NCBI GenBank assembly: GCA_019614645.1
Contig: JABWDB010000005.1
Coordinates: forward strand, 2,512,001-2,576,000
Length of the DNA stretch: 64,000 nucleotides
Source: Stratiolaelaps scimitus
Lineage: Eukaryota > Arthropoda > Arachnida > Mesostigmata > Laelapidae
Direction: 5' to 3'
The notes beneath the pieces were generated by a model that saw nothing but the letters and a program-made list of their open reading frames with translations, was not told the origin of the DNA and did no database searches. The position numbers and the translations under genes are program-made. Below, piece after piece: positions 15,301 through 25,242 of the stretch (its first letter is position 1; the number at the start of each line of letters is the position of its first letter).

Positions 15301-15943
15301 GAGGTGACAACTCAGTTGTATGGCAACTGTCGTCCCACTCGACAAACACTAAGTGGGCTATCATTTTGACGCACCGCCAAAACGACAATTTCCGATATCA
15401 AATGTCTACATCTGAGTTAAATGTAGAGAAATATTCGTGGACTGCTTTTGAAATGTGATATATCTGAATGACTGAACGCGGAACCTGCAGTGCTACTTAC
15501 GGTTGAGAAAAAAAAAAACAGTCTGAAACATAGGGATGGGCTAACAATTTTATAGATACTTTCGCATATTCCCAAGCATTCGAATTGTGCACACTTCATT
15601 ATAGAGTGCCGACGAAGGCGACGTGGCCGAGGATCTGTCCGAATCAACACCTGAGGTCGTCTTGCCGGACTCGTGTTACGACCAGCCGGCCGATGGCGAA
15701 AATCCATCCGACTGCGGTGCTGACAGTGGCGGCTCGAGTAGAGTCGATGTCGACGATTTCAGCCGTCTAACCAACAAACACGACGAAGATCCCACATCAG
15801 CGAGTTGTGCCGCTGAAGACACGCGTCTCGTGCGTACCATTGATGATTCGGAACAGCTCGGACCCAATGTAGAGACATCGATGCCAATTGAGACAAACTT
15901 GCAGGCCGAAACAGGAACGCAGGACTGTGACCTAACCCAGTAG
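9319..15943 (+). CDS. Six-exon gene for a large, mostly disordered C2H2 zinc-finger protein
   Basis: Predicted exons: 9319-9393, 10590-10710, 11107-11326, 11772-13492, 14148-14311 and 15605-15943. They chain in a single reading frame (phases 0,1,2,1,0) with GT-AG borders, giving 879 residues and a TAG stop. Exon 1 is Gln/Pro-rich. A C2H2 finger straddles the exon 2/3 junction: CAIC, twelve residues, H, four residues, H (about residues 45-66). That the split motif is restored only by this splice supports the model. Exon 4 encodes about 570 Ser/Gly/Gln/His-rich, low-complexity residues with a VKQE motif that fits the SUMO-site consensus, and KRRQ that could serve in nuclear import. Exon 5 has a Cys cluster, CQRCGCAVRGQC. 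The C-terminus is acidic. I infer a nuclear, DNA- or chromatin-associated protein; the family is not recognised. ATG 9319 is preceded by open frame back to 9091, so the start is not certain. An AATAAA pair near 17487 could end the transcript. Confidence 0.72.
14340..14366. repeat. (TA)n array abutting the Tc1-like element
   Basis: A TA array directly adjoining the left end of the transposon. Tc1/mariner elements insert at TA dinucleotides, so this array may have been the target, or may have expanded from the target duplication. Confidence 0.8.
14367..15556 (-). mobile_element. Dead Tc1-like DNA transposon with about 190-bp IR/DR terminal repeats
   Basis: The transposase reads on the minus strand. 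At 14942-14595 it keeps the first catalytic region (FSDETRFNLDGPDG) and the second (FQQDEAAV), but stops before the usual SPDLNPIENLW segment that carries the third acidic residue, so it is inactive. Upstream, helix-turn-helix coding remains near 15250-15130 with frameshifts and an internal deletion relative to the copy at 31.6 kb. Both ends carry long inverted repeats (about 14367-14561 and 15353-15556). Each contains two direct repeats of a GTCAAAANGATAGCCCAC-like site, the layout called IR/DR in other Tc1-like elements. The element sits in the last intron of the zinc-finger gene, opposite in orientation to the gene. Confidence 0.85.
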
Positions 15944-18254
15944 GACAGAATGATTGCGATTGTTCGCATCGACAAACGAATAGCCGTCTCGCGGCAACAG
16001 AACGCCAACCTATTAGGAATATTGGCCATTGATTAGTTAGAAGGTTCTCGAAAGGAGCAGAGGAAGCCGTACAGCAAACCTATTGAGGTACACCAAAGGG
16101 TACAGGTTCATGCATCAGGTCGATAAGGTCTTGTTTCAGGAGTGTAGTGTGTTCCTACTCGGAGAAGAGTCGTATTAGTCTTAAGTTGTTTAAGTACCGA
16201 GGTGCCCTTTGACTCTAACCTCACAATCAGAATTAGCCAAGTACTATATGTGTGTGTCAACCGGTGATGGTATTGACTGCCAGTGTTAAGCGCGAAACAT
16301 CCCAACTATTTATGAGTACAATAGGACAACAATACATTAATGACTATGTAAATGACTATGTCCACCAGAATGGTTTATGGCCACCATCGGGGTCTTGGAA
16401 TCCTGCGGTCTCCGGTTCGAGTCCTACAGGGCACATGCGAATCGATGTGGCCTTGTGTTCGCCGATTTGTTAATTTAGTTATTATTATTATTATTACATA
16501 ACGATCTAATAAGACAACTATATACCCACAGATGTATCCACAGTCAGTGGGTACATAGTTGTTGTTTATGAGCCGTTGTGCCTGTCGACACGAGTGCTAA
16601 TTACGCTTTGGAATGCCGGTGAAGGACTGTTTAGAATTGCCTTATCCAACTCCCTGTGCAGGTCCAGGAAACTCTGTCGAAGGGAAACTGATTAATATCT
16701 ACGAAATATTTATACTATATCTATGTTGAAATAGCTATTTTTGTTACATAATATAGCTGCATAATGTACGATACCTGCCCTACTCTATATAATTTTCAGT
16801 TACACTTAAGTAGTAAGCATTCATTCTCAGCTGACAACTGTGTGCAACTAACATTGAGTCTACGGGGCCAAGCATCACATAGCACCCAATTCAAAACGCA
16901 TGCATCTTCTAAAATCAAAATCGATTGATTTTGATGCAGAGGATTTGAACTGTTCGTCCATAGCCTATCGTTTACTTGTCCGCGATATTCATCTTCATAG
17001 ACAAATGCATTGTCACGGAAAGAACGTGTATCTCGATAGCTATGCCGTTTCGCAGTCACGAAAGAGGACAATCGGGTCGTGTGGTCGACGATCCGCTGTT
17101 GAATACAAATAAATCTCAAGAAACTTGTCATTTAACGGGCGTGTGAAATGCGCAGTGAACGAATTTGTATTACGAAGCTCGCACATCATTTGATTGATGA
17201 TTAATTGATTTCGTCTTTATTGATAACGGCGTCGCTGATGAAAAACGAATGCAATTTTGCCGCATTAGTATGCGACGCGCGAATTAGTGCTGAGAAAATA
17301 GGTCAGCTGACCGCAAACATTCGAACTGCTTCGGCGATCTTGATTTGCTCGACAGCGTTGCTTGATTGACGCTCTTCTATTATATGATTATTGTAGCGGC
17401 GGTGTCGCTTCTTTCTTCTTTAAGTAATTAATCAATGGCGATAATGGACGCAGACAACTTCACGAAATGATAACTACATAGTGACAATTAAATAAATATT
17501 AAATAAATAGCTAGACTCAGATAGTGACAAACTTCGCAACGATTTACGCGCCTCATACAAGAGCTATTTCAAAACAAATTTTGTGTATTTTTATGGCTAT
17601 TTCCGTGTACTTGACGCGGCACGGGTTACGAAACCCGAATACCCTCTAATATCTAAGTGGGCCCAATACTTCACCGGTTCTTCTTTGCTACAACTGGGTT
17701 CGAGATCTGGACTCGGTAGATTCTTTGAATTAGCCACCCAGACCCAGAGTGGTTTGATGAAAATAGAACGTAGTGTCATACGAATATGAACAGATACTCA
17801 CACACTGGACATGCGGGACTTGCAATCACTCAGGAAATCGATGTTCCGAACTCAGTTAGGACATATCGTTGTGAGAAGTGTCACGACAAACAGTTGCGGC
17901 GTACGTGCGCCGCTCCTGTTCATTGTTTCTGTGCCGTCGCAGGCCTGCATGAGCTAAGGATAACGGCAGGTTCAACCCAGCGTTGTACCAATAAATCTAT
18001 TCAGTATAACGTGAAGTTTATATACAAGCTTAGATACAATCTTAGGCAATCAAGATTTTTCTATGGAACTTGGATGTGTTACTCGGATGAAGGTGACGCG
18101 GCTCACCTCACCATACTAGCTGTCCGGCTGCATTAGACCGCGGTTTGCCAGCTGCCCGCGGCGTCTACCATATGTACACGACAATCACACAGTTGTACGT
18201 AGAGCAACTTGCTAATAACCAAACAAGCGAACCGGGACGGTTCTTTTACGTTCA
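15944..18254. other. Gap between the zinc-finger and fucosyltransferase genes (3' UTRs, SINE-like relics)
   Basis: The two genes converge here, so both 3' UTRs should lie in it. AATAAA motifs on the plus strand near 17487-17500 are candidate poly(A) signals for the zinc-finger gene. tRNA-type B-box sequences occur near 16415-16428 and 17697-17710. Frames across the stretch are short and show no recognisable domain. Confidence 0.5.
16375..16470 (+). repeat. tRNA-like (SINE-type) relic
   Basis: Contains GGTTCGAGTCC, a near-perfect RNA polymerase III B box, in a tRNA T-arm-like setting. It is followed downstream by a (TTA)n tract near 16480-16496, as in many SINE tails. No convincing full cloverleaf can be folded by eye, so this is not called a functional tRNA. 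Confidence 0.35.
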
Positions 18255-21200
18255 CTACAGCACGTTCCTAAATGTCTGTGTTGAAGGGTCCCATCGACGG
18301 CAGTCTTTGTATCGCATGACCTGGTTATATCGACGACGCTGCAGTGGTACTCCGGACAGGAGGTCATCACAGATCTTGCAGAACGGATACCAGCCCCGGG
18401 TGACAACGCTCATTGTGTCCCGCCACTTGAAATAGCTCTTGTACAAATCGAAGTTCTCTGAGATTTCTCTTAGCTTGACCGCTAGCTTCGGCGGCGTGTA
18501 GTTGTATGCGTCAACATAGGCATTCAATGAGTCGAGATCAGCGCTTCGGGGCCCCGATAGCACGACAGGAATGATTGGGAACTCCAGAGTGCGAAACAGT
18601 TTTTCCGTCACATAGTCGGGACACAATGAGTTCTCGAACGAAATGTAGAACATGTGACGCTTGCTGAGTTCCTTCGCACAGTTCATTTCGTTCGACTTTG
18701 GACAGCTGAGGTTCCCACAGCTGCCGTAGACATCTACGGGGAAGTGCTTGCTTAGCTCGCGTACATAACTCTCCCTGTTGCTCTCGGTCTTACAATTACT
18801 GACCATCCAGAAGGCTCCTTTCTGCTGTCGAAATCGAGCTCGTAATGTGTCGTCAGAGTTAACTTCCGGTTGAGCTTTTGCTTTGACGACGCCATACGGG
18901 ACGAAGATCTCCGCCTCGTGCATGTAGTTGGCGTCCAGATCGAACACGTTCTCTCCTTCCTTGTAGGCTTCCAATGGGGAATTTGCCGGCGGCTCCATGT
19001 TCCACAATACCCACTTCTGTCCGTCGGGTTTCTGTAGCAGTTAAGAAGATAGCAGGGCCAGACTGTAATTATTGCTAATTATTCCATCAGCCCCTCCCTC
19101 CCCCAATACTAGTTATTACTATTATTATTAGTATTATGGTAAAATTTGAGATAGAGAGAGAGAGAGACTTCACCGTTGCCAACTCAGAACATATCGTGGT
19201 TTACTTACGAAAGTGCATCTGTCCATCGACATCTATATACGGTATATATTGAATAAATGATGAACTATAAAGAATATATGTCGTGTTGCTTTCTGTGTCG
19301 AATATTCCACTCACATATTTGGGAAGAGCACGATGTATTCCATTTGGAGGGAGATCCCTCGCGTGAAAGACCACAACATTAGCCGATTTTAGTAAGCTTT
19401 TATCCATCGTTATAAGACACTTAACCTGACGATTTGGACACATACCATACGGCTCCTGCAAGTTTAACAAGACCTGGGATTAAGAATCATAACAATGACA
19501 ATAAGACTAAATATAAATGCACACAAACACAGCGTGAGTTATGATGTCCTGGGACACGCGTCGTCGCAGCCTTCAGCTCAACACGTTCAAATCGGTCACA
19601 CTGCCGTGGCTATTTGGCATCAGCTACAATACATACGCAATAAGGCTAACCTGCCCTAAGTTTAACACCTGTTGTGTTGTCAGTAACGCAACCTAAAGAA
19701 CCGCCAGTGCTTCCGCCTCGAGACGAAGAATTTAACTAGCTCGGTATATGAATATTCGTAGCCATTGTCCAGGCCACGGTAGCGATTGTGTACCAACGAA
19801 GAAGAGTTGACCAGAGAATCGCTGACAGGGAACGGGTTAGTTGCACTGTGATGGAGTTTCCGTAACGGAACTATGCACTCGAACATGTGGTGCAGGATGA
19901 TGAGTTACCAGAGGTAACTGAATGACTCGAACAATGCAGTGAGTTGTTACCACCGTTTACTAAAGGGTTTACCAAAGGGCACACGTGGTCTACTCCCGAT
20001 ATCATAGATCTAATCTTTACCTATCAATTTGTTAGTTATGCATGTGTTACTTAAGCTTATGCTTATCGTACTTTCGTCGAACCTCTACTAAGATCCTGCA
20101 TTGGCGTTAAGGGCTAGTGGGGACGCTTGGGGGGCTCTGATAGGGCCCTCACGCAAACAGTTCAAAATGAAGCTCTGAGAGCGGTGCTTGCAGTCCACGC
20201 AACTCCAGCTGGTCAAGCTCGGCGACGCGCGCTTACACTGAACATGGAGTTCTTTGCATAGATTGCCTGTTTCTTTTACAAACACACCAGCACTGTCCGT
20301 GGCCTGTCGCTAGTCTGTCATGTAACGAGCTCGAGTGGTTGTTCATTGAAACTCTCTTGCGAACCCTTAGAAGCGATAGTAAACGCAAACTAGTGATCTC
20401 GCGAGAGTAAACGAGTTACATACGAGAAAGCCACAAGACAGGACTATAGGTCACCAAGAGTCAGGAACAAGCTGCCTCTAAGTCTTGATAATTCCAAAAT
20501 TTTACCTGGCTTCAAATGGGTGTTCCTTACAGATATACAGTATTTCCTAGGTAAAGATAATGTCGAGAAGAATTGCCCTGCTGTAACCCTGTAAATCGTA
20601 TCATTTATGTGATTTCATCAATAAAGTACACTGTTAAATTGGAATCAACTTAACAGGAGTTCGGGAATGGAATGCATAGACTAACAGGACAACGAAATGA
20701 TCGCTGTTGGTTCTACACCGACTAGGCGAATCTTATTTTTAAATTAATTAATTAATTCGGTAGAAAACAAGACCATAATCTATTTATAATAGTCTTAGTA
20801 ACGACATTAAGACGCTTGCGTCACTTCGCCAATGGTCCCATTACCAGTTACTTCGCTCATTGGGCGAATTGAACCAGAAACGACTTTTTCTTCAACTGAC
20901 GTATTTTACAACCGAATCTATCATAATATAGCCATTGAGCTATTGCTCGAGATAATCTAAACATGTCCAGCGACCGTGTTAGTCTATTACGTCGTTTGGA
21001 TCAAAGTTAAGCCTTGTATGCGTGACGTTCTGTGCACTCACCGAGAGTCCAAAATGGAGCCGATTTTCGACAGCTAGTAAGATCTATAACACAACGCCGA
21101 TATATGTAATAACATGGCTAGCTTCTTTGCAAGGCAGTCGCGTCTATTCTGAGGAGTTACCAGTCGAGGAGGCACTCAACTCCTCGCCGACCTCTCCTGG

Positions 21201-21632
21201 GTACTACAACACAAATACACCATTTTATTCCATATGTCGAATATGTCGGCCTGATCTAATATCCAGCATTCTTGAATAGGCCAAGCAATTATTGTCGTAC
21301 CGCATCAGCAACCGATCGATATCAGGCGATATCGTGCATAATTTCACAGTTCAGCTGAAATAACAATACAGAATGCCCCCATATATCAATATGTACTACT
21401 GCACCTCGAATACGTGGCGGCCAAATATCGCTGTCCAGATGAGTACCATTGGGGGCGAGCTTAATTCAACTTTCTCGAATGAAACGCTTCGCATCGTTTG
21501 ACCCGTTTGAGCTGGCCGCTTTCCTGTCGAGCTCCGCTGAATTATAAGTAGTATCGTGTAACTTCCAAGAACACCACATGCCATTAGAAATAATCGCAGC
21601 AACTTGAAGGGTGCACCTTTGTGAACTACCAT
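18255..21632 (-). CDS. Alpha-1,3-fucosyltransferase (GT10), three exons
   Basis: Predicted exons on the minus strand: 21632-21405, 19455-19315 and 19031-18255, all joined in phase 0, giving 381 residues, normal for the family. The layout is a type II Golgi enzyme: a short cytosolic tail, a membrane anchor at about residues 10-31 (LLRLFLMACGVLGSYTILLII), a short stem, then the catalytic domain. The GT10 N-terminal part shows VLIWTAIFG, a Cys pair, and VVFHARDLPP. Splicing exon 2 to 3 recreates the family block ALPKY + KPDGQKWVLWNMEPP. The C-terminal part has EAEIFVPYG, KGAFWMVSNC, and the GDP-fucose motif FYISFENSLCPDYVTEK (FENS at about 255). It should transfer fucose from GDP-fucose in alpha-1,3 linkage to N-glycan or Lewis-type acceptors; core versus Lewis activity cannot be told from sequence. 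The exon 1 donor, GAG|GTGCAG, is weak, so that border is the least certain. Confidence 0.88.
20095..20640 (+). mobile_element. Non-LTR retrotransposon 3' end, decayed
   Basis: Lies in intron 1 of the fucosyltransferase gene, opposite strand. A broken frame reads TVQNEALRAVLAVHATPAG and then hits a stop. Q(N/R)xALR is typical of the region after the reverse transcriptase domain in jockey/I-type elements. A later fragment, LPLSLDNSKILPGFKWVF, also fits such C-terminal tails. Several stops and frameshifts make it non-functional. Clade unresolved. Confidence 0.45.
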
Positions 21633-22382
21633 GATGCTGATGATAACATCGTAAGCATTAATACTAGTTTCACTTTCAACTGCTATTGCCAGCGGGAAGG
21701 TTTACTTGAAAGGTGGCTGAGACAGACAGCCTGAGCGGTTTTGATGGCTGAACTAAAAGCGGCGAGCGCAGGGCGAGGTTGGAAATAATCCGTTGGACAG
21801 CGTTTGCGGTCGGTAGGTCGTGTTTTGCATAAGGCTGGCGCGTTATTATGCTGGATCGTTGTTATGGTTCAAGGGCGGCGGCTGGATGGATCGGAGATTA
21901 TGTGCGTGTCCCGTGCGTGAACAGTTTCGACGGGTCAGACAAAGTGAGCACAGAGCATTCAATAGAATTCAACTGAAAAATGTCCGTTCCAAGATGGTTT
22001 GAGCTGATAGAAACGCTTCGAAGCTGTTATCAACTCCACCATCGCCGAGGCAATCGCGACACTGAGCTGACAGAGGCTTTTCGTCCGTGTCTATAGCACT
22101 ATGCGGGTGGCCGCCACGCATATACATATAGAGACTTAAAAAACATGGCATTATACGGGTGGGTCACCTTTCATGCTTATTTGATCGTTCGTAACAATGA
22201 GTTGACGGTGAAATCAATACCTAGAGGTTTCGCTCTGATACAGGTATTCAAGCATAGGCTGGCAGTGTCTGCGACCTATTGAGTTGCTTCGGCGCCGACT
22301 GTATTCTATAGCGTGCACCATGATTGAGACAGCTGCCTGCTATCAGTTGCCTTGGGAAGAATCGATGTTACGTAAACGGGAT

Positions 22383-22400
22383 CCTATATATATATATACG

Positions 22401-22438
<38 letters not shown>
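22383..22438. repeat. (TA)n microsatellite
   Basis: A long TA array between the intact fucosyltransferase gene and the orphan exon at 23.2-23.5 kb. Confidence 0.95.
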
Positions 22439-22441
<3 letters not shown>

Positions 22442-22686
22442 TATATGGTATTGATCGAGCACGAATCAAAGGAGATGTGGGGATAGTTGGCAACATGTGG
22501 GGATACTTTTATTGCTCATGGCGTGGCATCTTCTGTGATTAGCTGTGGATAGACGATAATAAGAAGCACGGACAAAGTAGATCTAACATGGAGTGCACAC
22601 ACAGGGACAGTTGGTTTAAATGTTTTTAGATAATAAAAACGCCCCCTTCGGGTGCGTGCGTACGTCCAGCGTTTCGAGTCAATATC

Positions 22687-22688
<2 letters not shown>

Positions 22689-22776
<88 letters not shown>

Positions 22777-22820
22777 TATATATATAAATATATATATGTA
22801 TATATATGTATATATATACA
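22689..22820. repeat. Long (TA)n array with ordered interruptions
   Basis: About 130 bases of near-pure TA, the longest array here. It contains single-base interruptions (TATC, TAGA, TAAA, TGTA), so it is older or more constrained than the pure arrays. A perfect TA array this long can extrude as a cruciform and is an assembly-error risk. Confidence 0.95.
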
Positions 22821-23214
22821 TGTATATGTTAAGCTTTGTTCAAACTGGTCAAATGACGGCACAGAATATGCAGGTGCATGAGTTGCGTAGCCACGTGAAA
22901 GTGGCCAACCCTGATAACAATGGTGATTTTATTCGATTGTCCTGCAAGTGTTAAGAGTGAGAGCAAGTTTTTGATACATAACGTATCAAGGCCCTAACGA
23001 AACAATAAGCTACCATACAACACTTCATATTTTAACCACGTGGGATTTTAGAAATAGAACGGGTCTAAGGCAGCGCTCTCTACACTTGTTACCATAGTTG
23101 GCTAACCAGCTATCGTTGTCGACAAGTCATGTCACTGTAACAGCCGCTTGGCAATAGAGAATTCGTTTAGGAGCGGGATCAATACTTGTATTGCGATTTT
23201 GTACTGCGATGTAC

Positions 23215-23456
23215 CCTACCAGTGAGTTTTGGTTGAAAACTTTCGTCCAAACAAGTACCGCTGGAGGTGCGCTTGACTCGATGTCACTAGCTGAATACGA
23301 TGACGTATTTTTATCTAGCATGCTTCGAGCTCGAACTATCCAGAAAGACAGCGAGTCATACGTTGACGTCCGAACGACCACGTAAATACCAATCGTCCCA
23401 CAGATGATGAAAAACAATATGCACGGGTATTGAACGGTACAGTTGGTTAGATTCAT
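23215..23456 (-). pseudogene. Orphan first exon of a fucosyltransferase (copy C)
   Basis: From ATG at 23456 the minus strand encodes a short tail, a hydrophobic anchor (CILFFIICGTIGIYVVV), a Ser/Thr-rich stem with a possible glycosylation site, and PPAVLVWTKVF. The last block matches PPMVLIWTAIF of the intact gene and LPLILVWTTIW of copy B. Possible donors are at 23219 (GTAGGG, phase 0) or 23214 (GTACAT, phase 2, as in copy B). I found no matching exon 2 or exon 3 between here and the intact gene. It is either a gene remnant or an alternative first exon spliced to the exons at 19.4 and 19.0 kb. A phase 0 donor would be compatible with the latter. Confidence 0.5.
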
Positions 23457-23779
23457 CACGATATCAGCAGAGACACAACGAACAGATATATAATACAGTT
23501 CACTTGTTAGACTGACCCGAGCGGTCTGCGCAACACAGATAGGTGGCTCGGGAGTGACCCGATTCCGTTTTGTCACAGGTGCTGTGACTAAGTTGACACA
23601 AGGATCAGACAGTGTGCCTTTTGTACCCGTTCAGCTGTCAATGACAATAAAACGCGGCAGGCGACGGTGTTGTAATGTGGCCCACTCACTCTCAGCCGCA
23701 ACATAGCCGTGAATTTTTTTTTATCTTTTACATATTTTAACTTTGTCGTCATTTTCAGCGTTGCTGGTCAGAGAAAACA

Positions 23780-24247
23780 GGACGGTGACACGTGGAACAA
23801 GGCACTGTATCAGACCCTCGTTTCCATACCAGCACCTGTGGGATAATTGTCTAATTCTGATTATGGCATCTGCTTTTTATGCCACGTAGATTGGCCGCGG
23901 TGGGTGCGCTTCACACGGAGGCGGTTGGTATACGGTGCCACCCTGTTTGACAGCATCCTGATACTGGACCAGGACTAGGCGACGTCATAGCAAATTCAGG
24001 CAGTTGCGCCAACAGATGACCTAATCCTCCGTGTGGAACTCTCAAGCGACGCTCCTTCTGACGGCCGAGTAGCTCACAGATAACCAGACTCAGTAACTCC
24101 TGGAGTGGGTCCTGTTCCCCTGCTCCTGCTGACTCTGTAGACGCGACTAAAGATCATCTCTCAACACAGCACTACATCAGACCACGTCCCTTCGACCACC
24201 TGTGGGATGATGGCCTAATTCTGATCGTGTCATCTGCTTCTAAACGC

Positions 24248-24250
<3 letters not shown>
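23780..24250. repeat. Pair of about 100-bp diverged direct repeats
   Basis: The segments at about 23780-23885 and 24147-24245 share the order CACCTGTGGGAT, CTAATTCTGAT, CATCTGCTT with substitutions between. They flank about 260 bases that show no coding frame. This may be a two-ended mobile element relic or a local duplication. Confidence 0.55.

Positions 24251-24283
<33 letters not shown>
24251..24283. repeat. (TA)n microsatellite
   Basis: A TA array directly after the right copy of the 100-bp direct repeat. Confidence 0.9.
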
Positions 24284-24286
<3 letters not shown>

Positions 24287-25099
24287 TATTCTTTGTTATC
24301 AAGTAGATTATCGGGTGTTCAAGGGTGGTGACCTACACCCGTGAGACATTGACTCTATCACTGCAACGATGCTGATTAACAGCATATTTCCGACTCCTCC
24401 TCGACCTAAATGTACAGTCATATACAAATATGGTGCATTCACAAGCAACAGGAAGAGACAGCGAGACTCCGTTCGACAGCGGGTGGTTATTTTTTCGGTA
24501 AGGCTGCTCTGTATACTACTGCCACAAGTGGCTCCCAATCAGCTGCATCTAGAATCAAGTGCCTCACTTGAAAGTGCCGCGGCGGCCGAGTCGTTTATCG
24601 GTACACCGACTAGAGACCACACGACATCGTCAGTTTGAGCCCCACTAATCGTCGGGGCAGGAACGACTGACTGGGTGATTTGACTTAAAATGGCTTGCGT
24701 TAGCTCGCATGACCACCTACGAATATGCGTTCGATCTTAGGTGGTGTGGATGTTATAAGCATAAATGCGACAAGATGGGATAAACGTATTGTACATTTGG
24801 GTGACAAGTGTGGAATTGTGCCCCTGCTCCGGCCGACGGGAGGGAGGGAGGTGGTTGTTTAGGTTCAAATCGTGCCAGAGTGCGGAGAATCATTGGGGCT
24901 CTTGATCATATTTGTTTACATTATGGAGTCTTGCCAGGTTCAATAGTTATTGGCTCCGACAGGTACTCGAGGTTGTACCTAAGGTTAAGTGGTTAAGCCT
25001 GTGATATAAGTTGACAGCTGAGGGTGAGCTCAAAAGACCTCGCCGTGTTCCTCTGCTCGTACCCTATGTGTGGTATACGGCTGTACCTATTCATTGTTG

Positions 25100-25185
25100 C
25101 TGCAGGGCGTTGGTGGCTGCCAGACTCATAGCCTTGTGAGGGATCGGTTCGATTCTCAGCGGAGCTCAGGACACTTTTGAGCGGG
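25100..25185 (+). repeat. tRNA-derived SINE-like head
   Basis: Shows an A-box-like TTGGTGGCTGCCAGACT followed at tRNA spacing by a B box, GGTTCGATTC. The sequences TTGGTGGCTG and GAGCTCA are shared with the 9.6 kb relic, and GGTGGCTG with the 49.6 kb relic, so these look like one family. Confidence 0.45.
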
Positions 25186-25242
25186 TGATATATTCGTGCG
25201 GAACCGCACCTGTCACTCCCATGGCACTACCGATACGGTATT

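Noticed and set aside
22516..22954. Overlapping Tyr/Ile-rich frames on both strands
   Set aside because: They are translations of (TA)n arrays and have no independent support.
22850..22960. Exon 2 for the orphan fucosyltransferase first exon (minus strand, after CTTGCAG)
   Set aside because: There is an acceptor-like site and a TTTCACG string, but the translation does not align with the Cys/Val-Phe-His block of exon 2 and frames are inconsistent.
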